From the NCBI GenBank assembly GCA_016193465.1, contig JACPSE010000185.1:1-64000 (forward strand): DNA of 64,000 nt. The letters run 5' to 3'. The DNA comes from Deltaproteobacteria bacterium. Lineage in GTDB: Bacteria > Desulfobacterota > Binatia > UBA9968. How positions within the stretch are numbered: the stretch's first letter is position 1; the number at the start of each line of letters is the position of its first letter. The position numbers were made by a program, and so were the translations under genes. A model generated the notes under the pieces. That model saw nothing but the letters and a program-made list of their open reading frames with translations. It made no database searches and was not told the DNA's origin. Positions 26,250 through 35,631 of this stretch are shown piece after piece.

Positions 26250-28730
26250 ATGCCCGCCGACGACACCACTTCACGATCGCAACGCCTGCTCTCTCGATAC
26301 CCCTCCACCTGGCTTATCGTCGTCACTTTGGCTCTGCTTGTCGGACAGGCCGTGGCTGCTGGCCCGATTGTCTTTTCGCCGCTCTTTTTGCTGGCGCTCT
26401 TACTTCCGCTTCCATTTATTTTTTGGCGCGGGAAAAGGATCTGGGCTGTTTTGGCCGTTCTTGGCGGGCTCTTTTTTTCCCTGGGTTACGTCAGGCATTG
26501 GCAGATGCTTCATCCGGTCTTTGGACCGGGTCATCTTCGCTCCGTGATGAGCGAAGGCTCCCTGCTCTATCTGGAGGGGGTGCTGAGCCAGGAGCCGGAA
26601 AAACTGCCGCAGCGCAGCCGTTGGGTTATACGCGCCGAGCGCATCTGGCACCCGACCGGCTCACAGGAGATCAGTGGAGACCTCTTGATCAGCGTCCGAA
26701 ATGCGCGGCGGGAATGGCGTTACGGTGACCGCGTCCGCTTTTGGGCGCGGCCGCTTGCCCCGCACGATAGGGGCAATCCCGGGGGTTTCGATTATCCCTC
26801 CTACCTGGCCCGGCGCGGGATCTACGCGACTGCCTTCCTGGAGAATGACGACGGGGTGGAACTCCTGGCCCGGAACCCCGCGAGGGTGTGGGGCCTCATG
26901 GAATACCTTCGCAGAGAGATTCGGCGCTTTATAGACCTTCACTTCTCCCAGGATAATGGCGCTCTGATGAAGGCCCTGGTGGTGGGGGAGATGGGCGGTA
27001 TTTCCAGAGAGATGCGGGCGAATTTTACCGCCGCCGGCGTGAACCACGTCCTTTCCATTTCCGGTCTTCATGTGGGGATGCTCGGTCTGGTGGTTTTCTG
27101 GCTGATCCGGTTCGGGTGCTCCTTCAGCAGCGCTTTGCTGCTGCGTTGGAACTTGCTCAAGGTAGCGACCTTCATTTCGTTCTTGGCGGTTCTCTTCTAT
27201 ACGGCTCTGGCTGGGGCGATGGTGCCCACGGTGCGTTCCGCGATCATGATCGGAGTCTATGAGCTGGCGGTGCTGCTCGACCGCGAGGAGGAAGTTTTCG
27301 CGAGTCTCGCTTTTGCCGCTCTTCTTATTGCCCTTTTCTGGCCCGGGGTTATCACGGATATCTCGTTCCAGCTTTCCTTTCTTGCCATCCTTTTCATCGT
27401 GTGGGGAGTGCGCAAGGCGCAGGAATGGTTTCCCGCCCGACAGCAAGGCGATCTGCCTCAAGAGCGAAGCTGGCTTCGCCAAAGGCTTCGTCAGGCCGGG
27501 CTGCATCTGGCCGTTCCTATCTTGGCAACGGTCGGAACCGGTCCTTTGATCGCCCACTATTTTGGCCATCTCTCGTTGGCCGGTTTTGTCTCCAATCCGA
27601 TTGTTGTCCCGCTGGTGGGTTTCGTCGTCGTGCCGCTAGGGCTCATTATCGGTTTTTTCTCGCTGGTCTTGCCGGCGCTCGCGCTCCCGCTGGTCAGCCT
27701 CGCGGGAACGCTTTTATCTCTGACCAACGGGATCGTCGGTCTCTTTTCGCGTCTACCCCTCGCTAACATAGGCGTGCCTGTTCCTAGCCTTATAGAAGTA
27801 GCCGCCCTCTATCTGATGATCCTCTCTGTTCTGCTTCTTCACCGGATTCGCTACCCGGCTCTCCTGCTCGCTGCGGTCTCTGTGGGTCTCATCGGCGACG
27901 GCATCTACTGGTGGCAAGAGCGGCGCGAACGCAAGGAGCTCCGGATCACCCATCTCAGCGTGGGGCATGGGGATGCGGCGGTGGTCGAATTTCCCGGCTC
28001 TAAGGTGCTGGTTATTGATGCCGGCGGAACCGCAACGGGGGAATTCGACACCGGCGAGTTCGTCGTCGCGCCGTTCCTGCGGACGCGAAAGATTCTTCGA
28101 GTGGACTATCTCCTCGTGAGTCATCCCCGGGTGGACCATTATGGAGGGATGGCGAGCATCGTGGAGGAATTTTCGCCGTCGGAATTTTGGTCTGGAGGCG
28201 GGAAGGCTCGTACCGCGCGCTACGGAGAACTGGAAGAGGCTGTGGAGAGAGCGGGAATGAAGAGATTATATCTCAGTAGCCATGACCCGTGCCGCTCCGT
28301 CGAGCAGGCGCGGCTCTGCGTACTCTATCCGCCGGAGGATAAGACAGGCGACCCCTCTGTGGTGGTGCGCTTGAGTTTCGGCCGGGTGAGCGTTCTTTTT
28401 GCGGGTGATATCGAGAGCAGGGATGAGAGGATTCTCATTCAAAGTAAGTCGGAGCTGTCCAGCGCGGTCCTCAAGGTTCCGCGCCATGGCAGTCTTACCT
28501 CCAGCACGGAAGAGTTTGTCGCTGAAGTCAAGCCCAAGCTCGCAATCTTCTCCGTAGGCCATCGGAATCCCTTCGGCCTGCCGCGGGAACAGGTCCTCGC
28601 GCGCTATCAGCAGGCCGGCGCCGAGATTCTCCGCACGGACCAGGACGGCGCGATCATCATCGAGACCGATGGGGAAGAGATTCGTTATTGGACTTATAAA
28701 AGCGGTAAGCTGGGAAAGGTTGGATCTTGA
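26250..28730 (+). CDS. comEC: ComEC/Rec2 DNA-uptake channel
   Basis: 826 aa. N-terminal membrane helices and an OB-like domain (to about residue 190) precede the multi-helix competence domain (GISREMRANFTAAGVNHVLS, then LSISGLHVGMLG). A C-terminal metallo-beta-lactamase-like domain has VSHPRVDHYGG (HxxxDH). ComEC forms the inner-membrane pore for single-stranded DNA in natural transformation; the nuclease-like domain may degrade the second strand. No other com genes are nearby. Its presence fits the many foreign fragments in the window (inference). Confidence 0.95.
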   Translation: MPADDTTSRSQRLLSRYPSTWLIVVTLALLVGQAVAAGPIVFSPLFLLALLLPLPFIFWRGKRIWAVLAVLGGLFFSLGYVRHWQMLHPVFGPGHLRSVMSEGSLLYLEGVLSQEPEKLPQRSRWVIRAERIWHPTGSQEISGDLLISVRNARREWRYGDRVRFWARPLAPHDRGNPGGFDYPSYLARRGIYATAFLENDDGVELLARNPARVWGLMEYLRREIRRFIDLHFSQDNGALMKALVVGEMGGISREMRANFTAAGVNHVLSISGLHVGMLGLVVFWLIRFGCSFSSALLLRWNLLKVATFISFLAVLFYTALAGAMVPTVRSAIMIGVYELAVLLDREEEVFASLAFAALLIALFWPGVITDISFQLSFLAILFIVWGVRKAQEWFPARQQGDLPQERSWLRQRLRQAGLHLAVPILATVGTGPLIAHYFGHLSLAGFVSNPIVVPLVGFVVVPLGLIIGFFSLVLPALALPLVSLAGTLLSLTNGIVGLFSRLPLANIGVPVPSLIEVAALYLMILSVLLLHRIRYPALLLAAVSVGLIGDGIYWWQERRERKELRITHLSVGHGDAAVVEFPGSKVLVIDAGGTATGEFDTGEFVVAPFLRTRKILRVDYLLVSHPRVDHYGGMASIVEEFSPSEFWSGGGKARTARYGELEEAVERAGMKRLYLSSHDPCRSVEQARLCVLYPPEDKTGDPSVVVRLSFGRVSVLFAGDIESRDERILIQSKSELSSAVLKVPRHGSLTSSTEEFVAEVKPKLAIFSVGHRNPFGLPREQVLARYQQAGAEILRTDQDGAIIIETDGEEIRYWTYKSGKLGKVGS

Positions 28731-28871
28731 AAGGTATTTAAAAGCTCCCCGCCGCTGGATGGATGCCGCCTCAGGTTGACTAATAGTGGGTTATTGGATA
28801 TCTCTGGGCTCGATTTTCCGTCCAAATAAAATTCATAAATCGTTAATTCATAAAGAGGAGAGATTGTCACA

Positions 28872-30482
28872 ATGGCCTATTCTGATTTGCGCGATCACCT
28901 GAAAAAACTGGAAGCGGCCGGTTATCTTCGGCGCATCCAGCGAGTCATTAACAAGGATACCGAGCTGCATCCGCTCGTCCGCTGGCAGTATCGCGGCGGG
29001 ATTCCGGCAGAGGAGCGCAAGGCGTGGCTGTTCGAGAACGTAACCGACGCCAAGGGGCGGCGCTACAAGTTTCCGGTTGTCGTCGGCGCGCTGGCCGGGA
29101 ACCGCGCCATCTACTTTACCGGAATGGGCTGCGAGACCGTGGAGGAGATGGACGAGAAGTGGAAGCGCGCCCTGTCACAGCCGATTCCGCCGGTGGTCGT
29201 GAAAGAGGCTCCATGCCATGAAGAAATCCACATCGGTGAGGATCTCAAGCGCGAAGGCCTGGGTCTCGACGAATTTCCGGTGCCAATCTCGACGCCGGGC
29301 TTCGATAACGCGCCGTACACGACATGCTCCCACTACATCACGAAGGACCTCGACACCGGCATCCAAAACCTCGGCAACTATCGCGGGCAGCTCAAGGCGC
29401 GCACGCGCATCGGCGTCTTCCCGTCGGGCCTTGGGCAGGACATCTATCTCCACTGGAAAAAAGCCCAGGCCAAGGGCCAGCCTCTGCCCGCCGCGCTGGT
29501 CATCGGCGCGCCGCCGGTCGTTTCCTACACCTCGGTGCAGAAGGTGGCGTACGGAGTGGACGAAGTCGCGGTCGCCGGCGCTCTGGCGGGCGAGCCGATT
29601 CGCGTGGTGAAATGCAAGACCGTGGACCTCTATGTTCCCGCGGAGGCGGAGATTGTGATCGAAGGCCATTTCAACACGGAGTGGGTCGAGCCCGAGGGGC
29701 CGTTCGGCGAGTCGCACGGCTACATGCATCCGCGGCAGTACAATCCTTTCATGGAGGTGAGCGCGGTGACGCACCGCAAAGACGCCATCTATGTCTCGTG
29801 GCTGAGCCAGCTCACCCCGAGCGAGTCCTCGATGATTCGCAAGATCGGCTACGACCGTTTGATGCTGGTGCACCTGCGCGACGAATGCCGCATCACGAGC
29901 GTGCTGCGCGTCGAGATGCACGAGCCGCTCACGAATACCTACAAGCTGGTCATCATCCAGATGCGCCGGCCGAGCGAGGCGGAGGTCTGGCGGGCGCTGC
30001 ACGCGGCCTGCTCCTTCCATCCTGGCGTCGGCAAGATCGTGGTCGCCGTGGATGAAGATATCGACCCGTCGAACGAGGCCGCGGTCTTCTGGGCGATGTG
30101 CTATCGCATGAAGCCGCACCGCGACGTGCACATCGTTCCCGGCATGGAGAAGGGCCACGCGCCGCCGTTTCTCTATAAACACGAGGAGCGCGGCACCGAC
30201 GTCGTCTCCTATCACCTGCCGGCGGACGAATCCGCGATGCTGTGCAACGCGATTCAGAAGGAGCCTTTTCCTCCGGTGGCGCTGCCCAAGCGCGAGTACA
30301 TGGAGCACGCGCGCAAGATCTGGGAAGAGCTCGGGCTGCCGAAGCTCAACCCGCAGATGCCGTGGTACGGCTACTCGCTGGGACAGTGGGACGAGGAGCT
30401 GGACGAGGAGGCGCGCCTGGCGGTCGAAGGGCGCCACTATGAGACGGGAGAGAAGCTGGCCTCGCGGCGAATCAAGGCCTAG
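28872..30482 (+). CDS. UbiD-family prenylated-FMN decarboxylase
   Basis: 536 aa. UbiD enzymes reversibly decarboxylate aromatic or unsaturated acids using prenylated FMN made by UbiX. Visible family features: QNLGNYRGQ, PPVVSYTSVQKVAYGVDE and EPEGPFGESHGYM, which supply flavin and metal/phosphate ligands. It is a single-subunit size. No ubiX-like gene is adjacent. Clean start at ATG 28872 with GAGGAGAG upstream. Substrate unknown; the aromatic-type dioxygenase cupin and amidohydrolase at 33-37 kb hint at aromatic catabolism. Confidence 0.92.
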   Translation: MAYSDLRDHLKKLEAAGYLRRIQRVINKDTELHPLVRWQYRGGIPAEERKAWLFENVTDAKGRRYKFPVVVGALAGNRAIYFTGMGCETVEEMDEKWKRALSQPIPPVVVKEAPCHEEIHIGEDLKREGLGLDEFPVPISTPGFDNAPYTTCSHYITKDLDTGIQNLGNYRGQLKARTRIGVFPSGLGQDIYLHWKKAQAKGQPLPAALVIGAPPVVSYTSVQKVAYGVDEVAVAGALAGEPIRVVKCKTVDLYVPAEAEIVIEGHFNTEWVEPEGPFGESHGYMHPRQYNPFMEVSAVTHRKDAIYVSWLSQLTPSESSMIRKIGYDRLMLVHLRDECRITSVLRVEMHEPLTNTYKLVIIQMRRPSEAEVWRALHAACSFHPGVGKIVVAVDEDIDPSNEAAVFWAMCYRMKPHRDVHIVPGMEKGHAPPFLYKHEERGTDVVSYHLPADESAMLCNAIQKEPFPPVALPKREYMEHARKIWEELGLPKLNPQMPWYGYSLGQWDEELDEEARLAVEGRHYETGEKLASRRIKA

Positions 30483-30843
30483 TACGCTCAGGTGCAAGGT
30501 AGCTTTGCGCCCGCAGGGTTCCTCCGCACCGCGCCCTTGATAGTGGCTGGGTCGGCTAACCGCCGCACTGTTTGCGTGTAAACGGTGTCGTTTCCTGACC
30601 GAGCCGTTCTATGACTACAGCTCCTAGAATTCTCCCCTAGAAAAGCGCTTGTAACCAGGCTTCTCTCTCGCGTAAAATTGTCGGAGCTTAGGCCTTTGAT
30701 TCAAAGGTGACGCTAAACCTGAGGCGACGATGGATTTTTCTGTCTGGATAAACCTCGCAGTTACACTGAATAGGTAAATTACCGCACATCTGAGATGATG
30801 TAAGGGGTCTCTAGGGTGATGGGTTGGGGAACCCCGATGAGAG

Positions 30844-30872
30844 TTGACGATTCTAGCTAGTTGTTATATTTT
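30844..30872 (+). promoter_or_regulatory. Putative promoter of abiEi-abiEii
   Basis: TTGACG (30844-30849) with a 17-bp spacer to TATTTT (30867-30872), or 15 bp to TATATT (30865-30870). ATG follows at 30897. In the rest of the 30483-30896 gap I see no gene or clear terminator. Confidence 0.4.
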
Positions 30873-30896
30873 GTATGCCGAATGTAGGCTGTAAAG

Positions 30897-31706
30897 ATGA
30901 CAAATGGCAGTCAAAATATAACGCGTGAGCCTTTGGGTAAGCTTGAGGCTCAATTTCTTGCAAAGGTGGCTGTCCGTCCGACCTTTTCCATTGAGGAGGC
31001 TCGCCAGCTTCTCCGACACGGTAAAGAGGCTCCTACCCGCCAGTTTCTTGAGCGCTTACAGCGCAAGGGTTGGATACGGCGGATTAGGTCGGGCAAGTTT
31101 GCGCCGATTCCGCTTTCTTCCGGCGAGGCGCGCACACCCCAGCTGCATGAGTTCCTGGTTGCGATGGAACTGGTTTCACCGGCAGTCATCGCCTACTGGT
31201 CAGCTCTCAACCACCACGGCATGACGGAGCAGATCCCCAGGACGGTATTTGTTCAAACAGATCACCCAGTTCGACGGCGTCCACAAGAGGCCCTGGGTGT
31301 CACTTTTAAGATCATCTCGGTCAGGCCTAAAAAATTCTTCGGGGTGATCAAGGACTGGATCAATGAACAACCCTTCTCAATTACGGATAAGGAGAAGACC
31401 ATCATTGACGGCTTGGATCTCCCAAGGTACGTGGGAGGAGTGGGTGAGATAGCCAAGGCCGTTAAGCAGGTATGGGAGGAGCTGGATGAAGCCAAGCTCC
31501 GTGAATACGTCGCGAAGATTGGGAACAGTGCCGTCGCCAAGCGCTTGGGTTACCTGATGGAGGCATCGGGTCTCGGCGATCCTGAGGCGCTGCGGAGAGC
31601 TGTCCCTCTCGCTCCGGGCTTTTCGCCCCTCGATCCCACGCTTCCCAAGAGAGGCAAGCACAATCGGCGCTGGGGGCTGCTCGTCAATGTCGAGGTGGGG
31701 GAGTGA
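30897..31706 (+). CDS. abiEi: AbiEi-type antitoxin/repressor of a type IV TA system
   Basis: 269 aa. N-terminal winged helix (SIEEARQLLRHGKEAPTRQF, then LQRKGWIRRIRSGKFAPIPL) followed by the AbiEi domain (AYWSALNHHGMTEQIPRTVF). AbiEi represses its own operon and neutralises AbiEii without direct binding (family knowledge). The stop overlaps the GTG of abiEii (GTGA). Both genes look intact, so the system may be active in phage abortive infection or maintenance of this region. Confidence 0.88.
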   Translation: MTNGSQNITREPLGKLEAQFLAKVAVRPTFSIEEARQLLRHGKEAPTRQFLERLQRKGWIRRIRSGKFAPIPLSSGEARTPQLHEFLVAMELVSPAVIAYWSALNHHGMTEQIPRTVFVQTDHPVRRRPQEALGVTFKIISVRPKKFFGVIKDWINEQPFSITDKEKTIIDGLDLPRYVGGVGEIAKAVKQVWEELDEAKLREYVAKIGNSAVAKRLGYLMEASGLGDPEALRRAVPLAPGFSPLDPTLPKRGKHNRRWGLLVNVEVGE

Positions 31707-32527
31707 TCACCAGTGCCGAACTGCACCGGGCCGCAGAGGCGGAGGGCCTTCGGTTCGATCAGGTCGAGAAGGATTATGTCATCCTGTGGGTTCTCCAAGG
31801 ATTGTCTCACTCCGCGTCCTCGGCTAAAGGGTGGGTCTTTAAGGGCGGCACCTGTCTAAGACACTGCTATTATCAGGGCTATCGTTTCTCTGAGGACATT
31901 GATTTTACCTGCCGTCCTGAAAGCGGCGGTCTGGAGGCGACCCAGGAAGCCTTGAGGCGCGTGGCGGTTTGGGTGCAGGAAAATTCGGGCATCCGAATGG
32001 CAGTGAAGAAACCGCGCACCATTCCAGGAGACTTCCAGATGGAGATTCCGGTCGAGTACAATAGAGGCGGCGCGCGGACGAGGGGGCTGCCTGCCGTGAA
32101 GGTTCACCTGACATTCGATGAGCCGCTTTTGACACAGGCGGCGGGGTGCAAAGTTAAGCCTCGCTACTCCGACCTTTCTGAATTTCAGATCGCAGCATAC
32201 AGCAAGAAGGAAATCGTCGCGGAAAAGATGAGGGCTCTCCTTCAGCAACAGAAGAAGTGGCCCCGACCGCGTGATCTCTACGATCTGTGGTACATCCTAT
32301 GCCGTTCAAAAGAGAAATTAGGCGCGGAGGAGTTGAAGGATCTCTTTGCTAAGGAGTGCCAGGCGCGTCGAATCAATCCTGAGATTAAGGAAATCGCATC
32401 AGAGAATCTGAGGGAGTGGAACAAGGGGGCCTGGGAAAACCAGCTCCGACCGCTCATGAGAGATGTCCCGGATTTCGGGAAGGCATGGAAAGAGTGGTCG
32501 CAGATATGTCGGCAACTCTTTGCCTGA
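31703..32527 (+). CDS. abiEii: AbiEii-type nucleotidyltransferase toxin
   Basis: 274 aa. The DNA polymerase beta-like nucleotidyltransferase core shows FKGGTCLR and, 12 residues later, FSEDIDFTC, the G-G-T and D-x-D motifs. A third motif AAYSKKEIVAEKMRALLQQ is characteristic of the AbiEii/MenT fold. The related MenT3 adds nucleotides to tRNA acceptor ends. Start GTG 31703 inside the antitoxin stop. Confidence 0.9.
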   Translation: MITSAELHRAAEAEGLRFDQVEKDYVILWVLQGLSHSASSAKGWVFKGGTCLRHCYYQGYRFSEDIDFTCRPESGGLEATQEALRRVAVWVQENSGIRMAVKKPRTIPGDFQMEIPVEYNRGGARTRGLPAVKVHLTFDEPLLTQAAGCKVKPRYSDLSEFQIAAYSKKEIVAEKMRALLQQQKKWPRPRDLYDLWYILCRSKEKLGAEELKDLFAKECQARRINPEIKEIASENLREWNKGAWENQLRPLMRDVPDFGKAWKEWSQICRQLFA

Positions 32528-32590
32528 TAGCAAATTGTACCGCGTCGTAGACTAGACGTTAAGCTACACCGGTAACAGTAAGCCTCGGCT

Positions 32591-33595
32591 TTAGTACGTG
32601 TCGAACATCCTCTGGATCTCATCGGCGTTAGTTGTTTTGGTAAGCGCCAAGGCGAGGAGGACGCGGGCCTTCCACGGCTGGAGATTGTCGCCTGCGACGA
32701 AGCCGCGGCGGGCCAGACCAGGACTCCGGACCACGCGCCCGGAACCCACGCGGCTGCATAGACACATGATCACTCCCTTTTCTTTATAGGCCCGGTCGAA
32801 CGCTTCGTCTTCCGCCGGCGTCGGCCGTCCGGCGCCGGTTGCCGCGCTGACAATTCCCTTTGCCCCGGCTGCTGCTGCGGCGTTGATCATGGTGCCGTCT
32901 GCGCCGACGTAAGAGACGACGACATCGACGCGCGGGAGCGATTGCAGGCTTCGCACATCGAATTCCGTGTGCATCGTATGCTTCTTAGCCGTCCGGTGGT
33001 AATAAACCACTCTCCCGTCCGCGTCCGCGAACCCCAGTGGGCCGAGATCTCGGGCCTGAAAGGCCTGCACGCGGTAGGTAGCGGTCTTGGTTACGTCGCG
33101 GCCGTTATAGATCGTATCATTCATGACCAGGAGGGCGCCGCGGCCTCTCGAATCGGGGTCTGCGGCAACTTTAACGGCATTGACGAGATTGAGATAGCCG
33201 TCGGCGCTGATCGCCGACGAGGGGCGCATGGATCCGACGACAACAACCGGTTTATCCGTTTTGAGCGTCAGGTTTAGAAAGTAAGCGGTCTCTTCAATGG
33301 TATTGGTTCCGTGGGTGATGACGATACCATCAGCCTTGTTTCCATCGAAAATCGAATGGATCGTTCGCACCAAGTCAAGCCAGTCTTTGTCCACCAGGGC
33401 ATGGCTCGGCAGCCGCCGGAACGGCACCTCCTGTACGCTGGCGATGGAATTGAGTTCCGGGAGCTGCGCCAGCAATTCGCCGGTATTCAGCCGCTTATTG
33501 GCCTCGATGTACCAGGCAAGATCCAGCCGGTCCTTGCCGACCGAGTCGATGGTCCCTCCGGTAATGATTAATGCCACTCGCGGTAGTTCGCTCAT
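32591..33595 (-). CDS. Type II-like L-asparaginase
   Basis: 334 aa. The two catalytic threonine motifs are ITGGTIDSVG near residue 13 and ITHGTNTIEETAYFL near residue 98; GSMRPSS follows. The enzyme hydrolyses asparagine, or a related amide, to the acid and ammonia. No signal peptide, so it is probably cytoplasmic. It starts 15 nt after the amidohydrolase stop and is likely the last gene of a four-gene operon (bicupin, SBP, amidohydrolase, asparaginase), so its substrate may be a catabolic amide rather than asparagine (inference). Confidence 0.9.
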   Translation of the reverse strand: MSELPRVALIITGGTIDSVGKDRLDLAWYIEANKRLNTGELLAQLPELNSIASVQEVPFRRLPSHALVDKDWLDLVRTIHSIFDGNKADGIVITHGTNTIEETAYFLNLTLKTDKPVVVVGSMRPSSAISADGYLNLVNAVKVAADPDSRGRGALLVMNDTIYNGRDVTKTATYRVQAFQARDLGPLGFADADGRVVYYHRTAKKHTMHTEFDVRSLQSLPRVDVVVSYVGADGTMINAAAAAGAKGIVSAATGAGRPTPAEDEAFDRAYKEKGVIMCLCSRVGSGRVVRSPGLARRGFVAGDNLQPWKARVLLALALTKTTNADEIQRMFDTY

Positions 33596-33610
33596 CTTGG
33601 CTTTGTCCTT

Positions 33611-34579
33611 TCACAACCCTAGCAGTCGTCGGGCATTTTCTCCGAGCATCAGCGCCTTGCTCTCCTCGTCGATTCCCAGCGCCTTCAGGCGATCAATGTA
33701 GCTCTTTATCTCCAAAGGATTTTCGATGAAATTTTGCGGATAGTCCGTACCAAAGACCAACCGACCCGGTTGAATGGCGGTGAGGGCGCACCGGACGGCC
33801 TTCATGCCTCCTTTAAAACCGGCCATGTCGAAATACAGCTTATCGAAATAGTATTGGAATGGCATGCTCATGCGGCTGCCTTTCATCCCTCGTTCCCCGA
33901 AATAGTAGTCGATCCGTTCCTTGACCGCTGAGATGCCTCCACCCAGGTGGCTGATGACCAGTTTCAGATCAGGGAAGTCCTCGAGGACACCGCTCAAAAT
34001 GATCCGGGCGGTAGCAACTTGTAGGTCTATTTCCCTTCCAAGACTCCTTCCCAGATCATAGGGGGCTTCTAAAATGCCGAACCCCAATTGGACGCCGCTC
34101 GGATGGATAAATATCGGCACGCCGAAAGCAGATACCTTCCTGTAAAAGGGGTAGAGTTCCTGGGAATCGAGGGGGAGGCCTTCCACCTGAGAACGAATGA
34201 CAACGCCCTTTAACCCCAGGGATCCCATGGCCCGATCCAGCTCTGCGAATGCCTTTTCTCCTCCCAGGGGAGGAATCGGCGCCAACCCGACAAATCTCTT
34301 TGGATACTTTTTGACCAGCTCGCCGACGCAGTCGTCCCAGATTTTACCCTCTTCCAGAGCCACTTGCGTATTATCCTGCGTGACCGCCATGGAAAGGACA
34401 GCGGTATCGATCCCCACCGCATCCATGATCCTCAGATGCTCTTCCGCATCATAAAGCTCAGGGTGGAGCGTGCCGCGGGGTTTCCCATGTTCAAAAAAGG
34501 TGGCCCTTTCGGACTTCTTCCCTCCTTTTTTTAACCATAGTTCCTCCGGTAGATAATGGTGCTCCCAATCGATGATCAT
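33611..34579 (-). CDS. Amidohydrolase-2 family (ACMSD-like) metal-dependent hydrolase or decarboxylase
   Basis: 322 aa. Metal ligands are suggested by EHHYLP at residues 5-10, IFIHPSG near 175, VISHLGGG near 215 and FGTDYPQ near 280, the TIM-barrel pattern of the amidohydrolase-2 family. Relatives decarboxylate aminocarboxymuconate semialdehyde, resorcylate or other ring acids, which would fit the gentisate-dioxygenase-like gene upstream. Whether it hydrolyses or decarboxylates cannot be decided. Confidence 0.85.
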   Translation of the reverse strand: MIIDWEHHYLPEELWLKKGGKKSERATFFEHGKPRGTLHPELYDAEEHLRIMDAVGIDTAVLSMAVTQDNTQVALEEGKIWDDCVGELVKKYPKRFVGLAPIPPLGGEKAFAELDRAMGSLGLKGVVIRSQVEGLPLDSQELYPFYRKVSAFGVPIFIHPSGVQLGFGILEAPYDLGRSLGREIDLQVATARIILSGVLEDFPDLKLVISHLGGGISAVKERIDYYFGERGMKGSRMSMPFQYYFDKLYFDMAGFKGGMKAVRCALTAIQPGRLVFGTDYPQNFIENPLEIKSYIDRLKALGIDEESKALMLGENARRLLGL

Positions 34580-34681
34580 CTTAACCCCCGGGTTGCCGAT
34601 TTACTGTTAACAGGCTTGACCTGCCCTTTTACTTCCGGTAGCCGGGCGGCTGCGGCGTGACAAAACTCCTCGCGATTCGAA

Positions 34682-35605
34682 TCATTTCCCATAGAGAAGA
34701 GAAATAAAGCCTCCCTCAACTAGCTCGCTGATAAAACGCCCGTCTACGAATTGTTGCGCATCGGCCTTTTTTGCCTCGGGCAATTTCCTTGCCATAACAT
34801 CCAGAGCTATTTTCAGCGCCGGAAGGACCGGACGCGGGATTGCGGGCATCCCCGGCTGCGTGACGTCATAGGTCTCCTCTGCGATAGAGCGATCGGATAT
34901 GCCGCTGTATTCCTGCTGGACCTGCACGGTGAAGGCGCGATCGGTCCGGTAGCGGTGCATTCCCTCTACGTAGGCTTTGACGAATCCTCTTGTCACTTTA
35001 TCATGTTCCCGGATGTAGGCGCGTCTGGCGGCTATTCCTCCCAACGCGAAGTTTAATCCGTATTCAGCAAAATCGACCAGGATTCGACATCCTTGCCTTT
35101 TCGCCTCAATGGCCTCGGGGGGGGTGATGATCTCGGCGTCACTCTCTCCATGAAGCAATCTCTCTATCTTTTTCCTGCCGGAAGTCGTGGGGACGATTTG
35201 AACTCCACTGATCCCCTCCTTTTTGAGTTGATCCATAACAAAATAGGCCAAGATGTCGTTCAATCCGCCGTCGTCCACAAAACCGACTTTCCCCCCCGTT
35301 AGCTCTCTGCGGCTGTCGATTCCCGGACGGCCCATCAAAAACTGCTGATTAATCCCTCCCGTTAAAAAGACCAGGTCCGCGCCGGCCCGCAGGTTGGCAC
35401 GCAGCAGCGCCGGGCACGCCAGATTGCCAAACTGTATCTCGCCTCCCATGAGCCCACGCACCACGCCCCTTGCCCCATCCATTAAACGGACCTCAACATG
35501 CAGTCCATGTTTGTCAAACAGGCCAGCTTTAGCCGTCACGAGCATCGGCCCTGCCCCTTGTCCTATGGTGGCATAACCTGCCCGTAGTGAATAGAGATTT
35601 TCCAT
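34682..35605 (-). CDS. NMT1/THI5-like substrate-binding protein without a signal peptide
   Basis: 307 aa. The fold is clear (GYATIGQGAGPMLVTAKAGL, then GEIQFGNLACPALLRA, GKVGFVDDGGLND), but translation starts directly with the domain (MENLYSLRAGY) and there is no export signal or lipobox. Either the start is mis-set or the protein is cytoplasmic, like yeast Thi5. It lies 26 nt after the bicupin gene in the same operon. No permease or ATPase nearby. No upstream in-frame start adds a hydrophobic leader. Confidence 0.8.
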   Translation of the reverse strand: MENLYSLRAGYATIGQGAGPMLVTAKAGLFDKHGLHVEVRLMDGARGVVRGLMGGEIQFGNLACPALLRANLRAGADLVFLTGGINQQFLMGRPGIDSRRELTGGKVGFVDDGGLNDILAYFVMDQLKKEGISGVQIVPTTSGRKKIERLLHGESDAEIITPPEAIEAKRQGCRILVDFAEYGLNFALGGIAARRAYIREHDKVTRGFVKAYVEGMHRYRTDRAFTVQVQQEYSGISDRSIAEETYDVTQPGMPAIPRPVLPALKIALDVMARKLPEAKKADAQQFVDGRFISELVEGGFISLLYGK

Positions 35606-35631
35606 ATGGAAATGCGATTTATGTCCTTGAG

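Noticed and set aside
29175-30497. 440-codon open frame antisense to the UbiD-type gene
   Set aside because: The UbiD protein is a clear full-length match. The antisense frame is a by-product of GC-rich third positions and its translation (His/Arg/Leu-rich) matches nothing.
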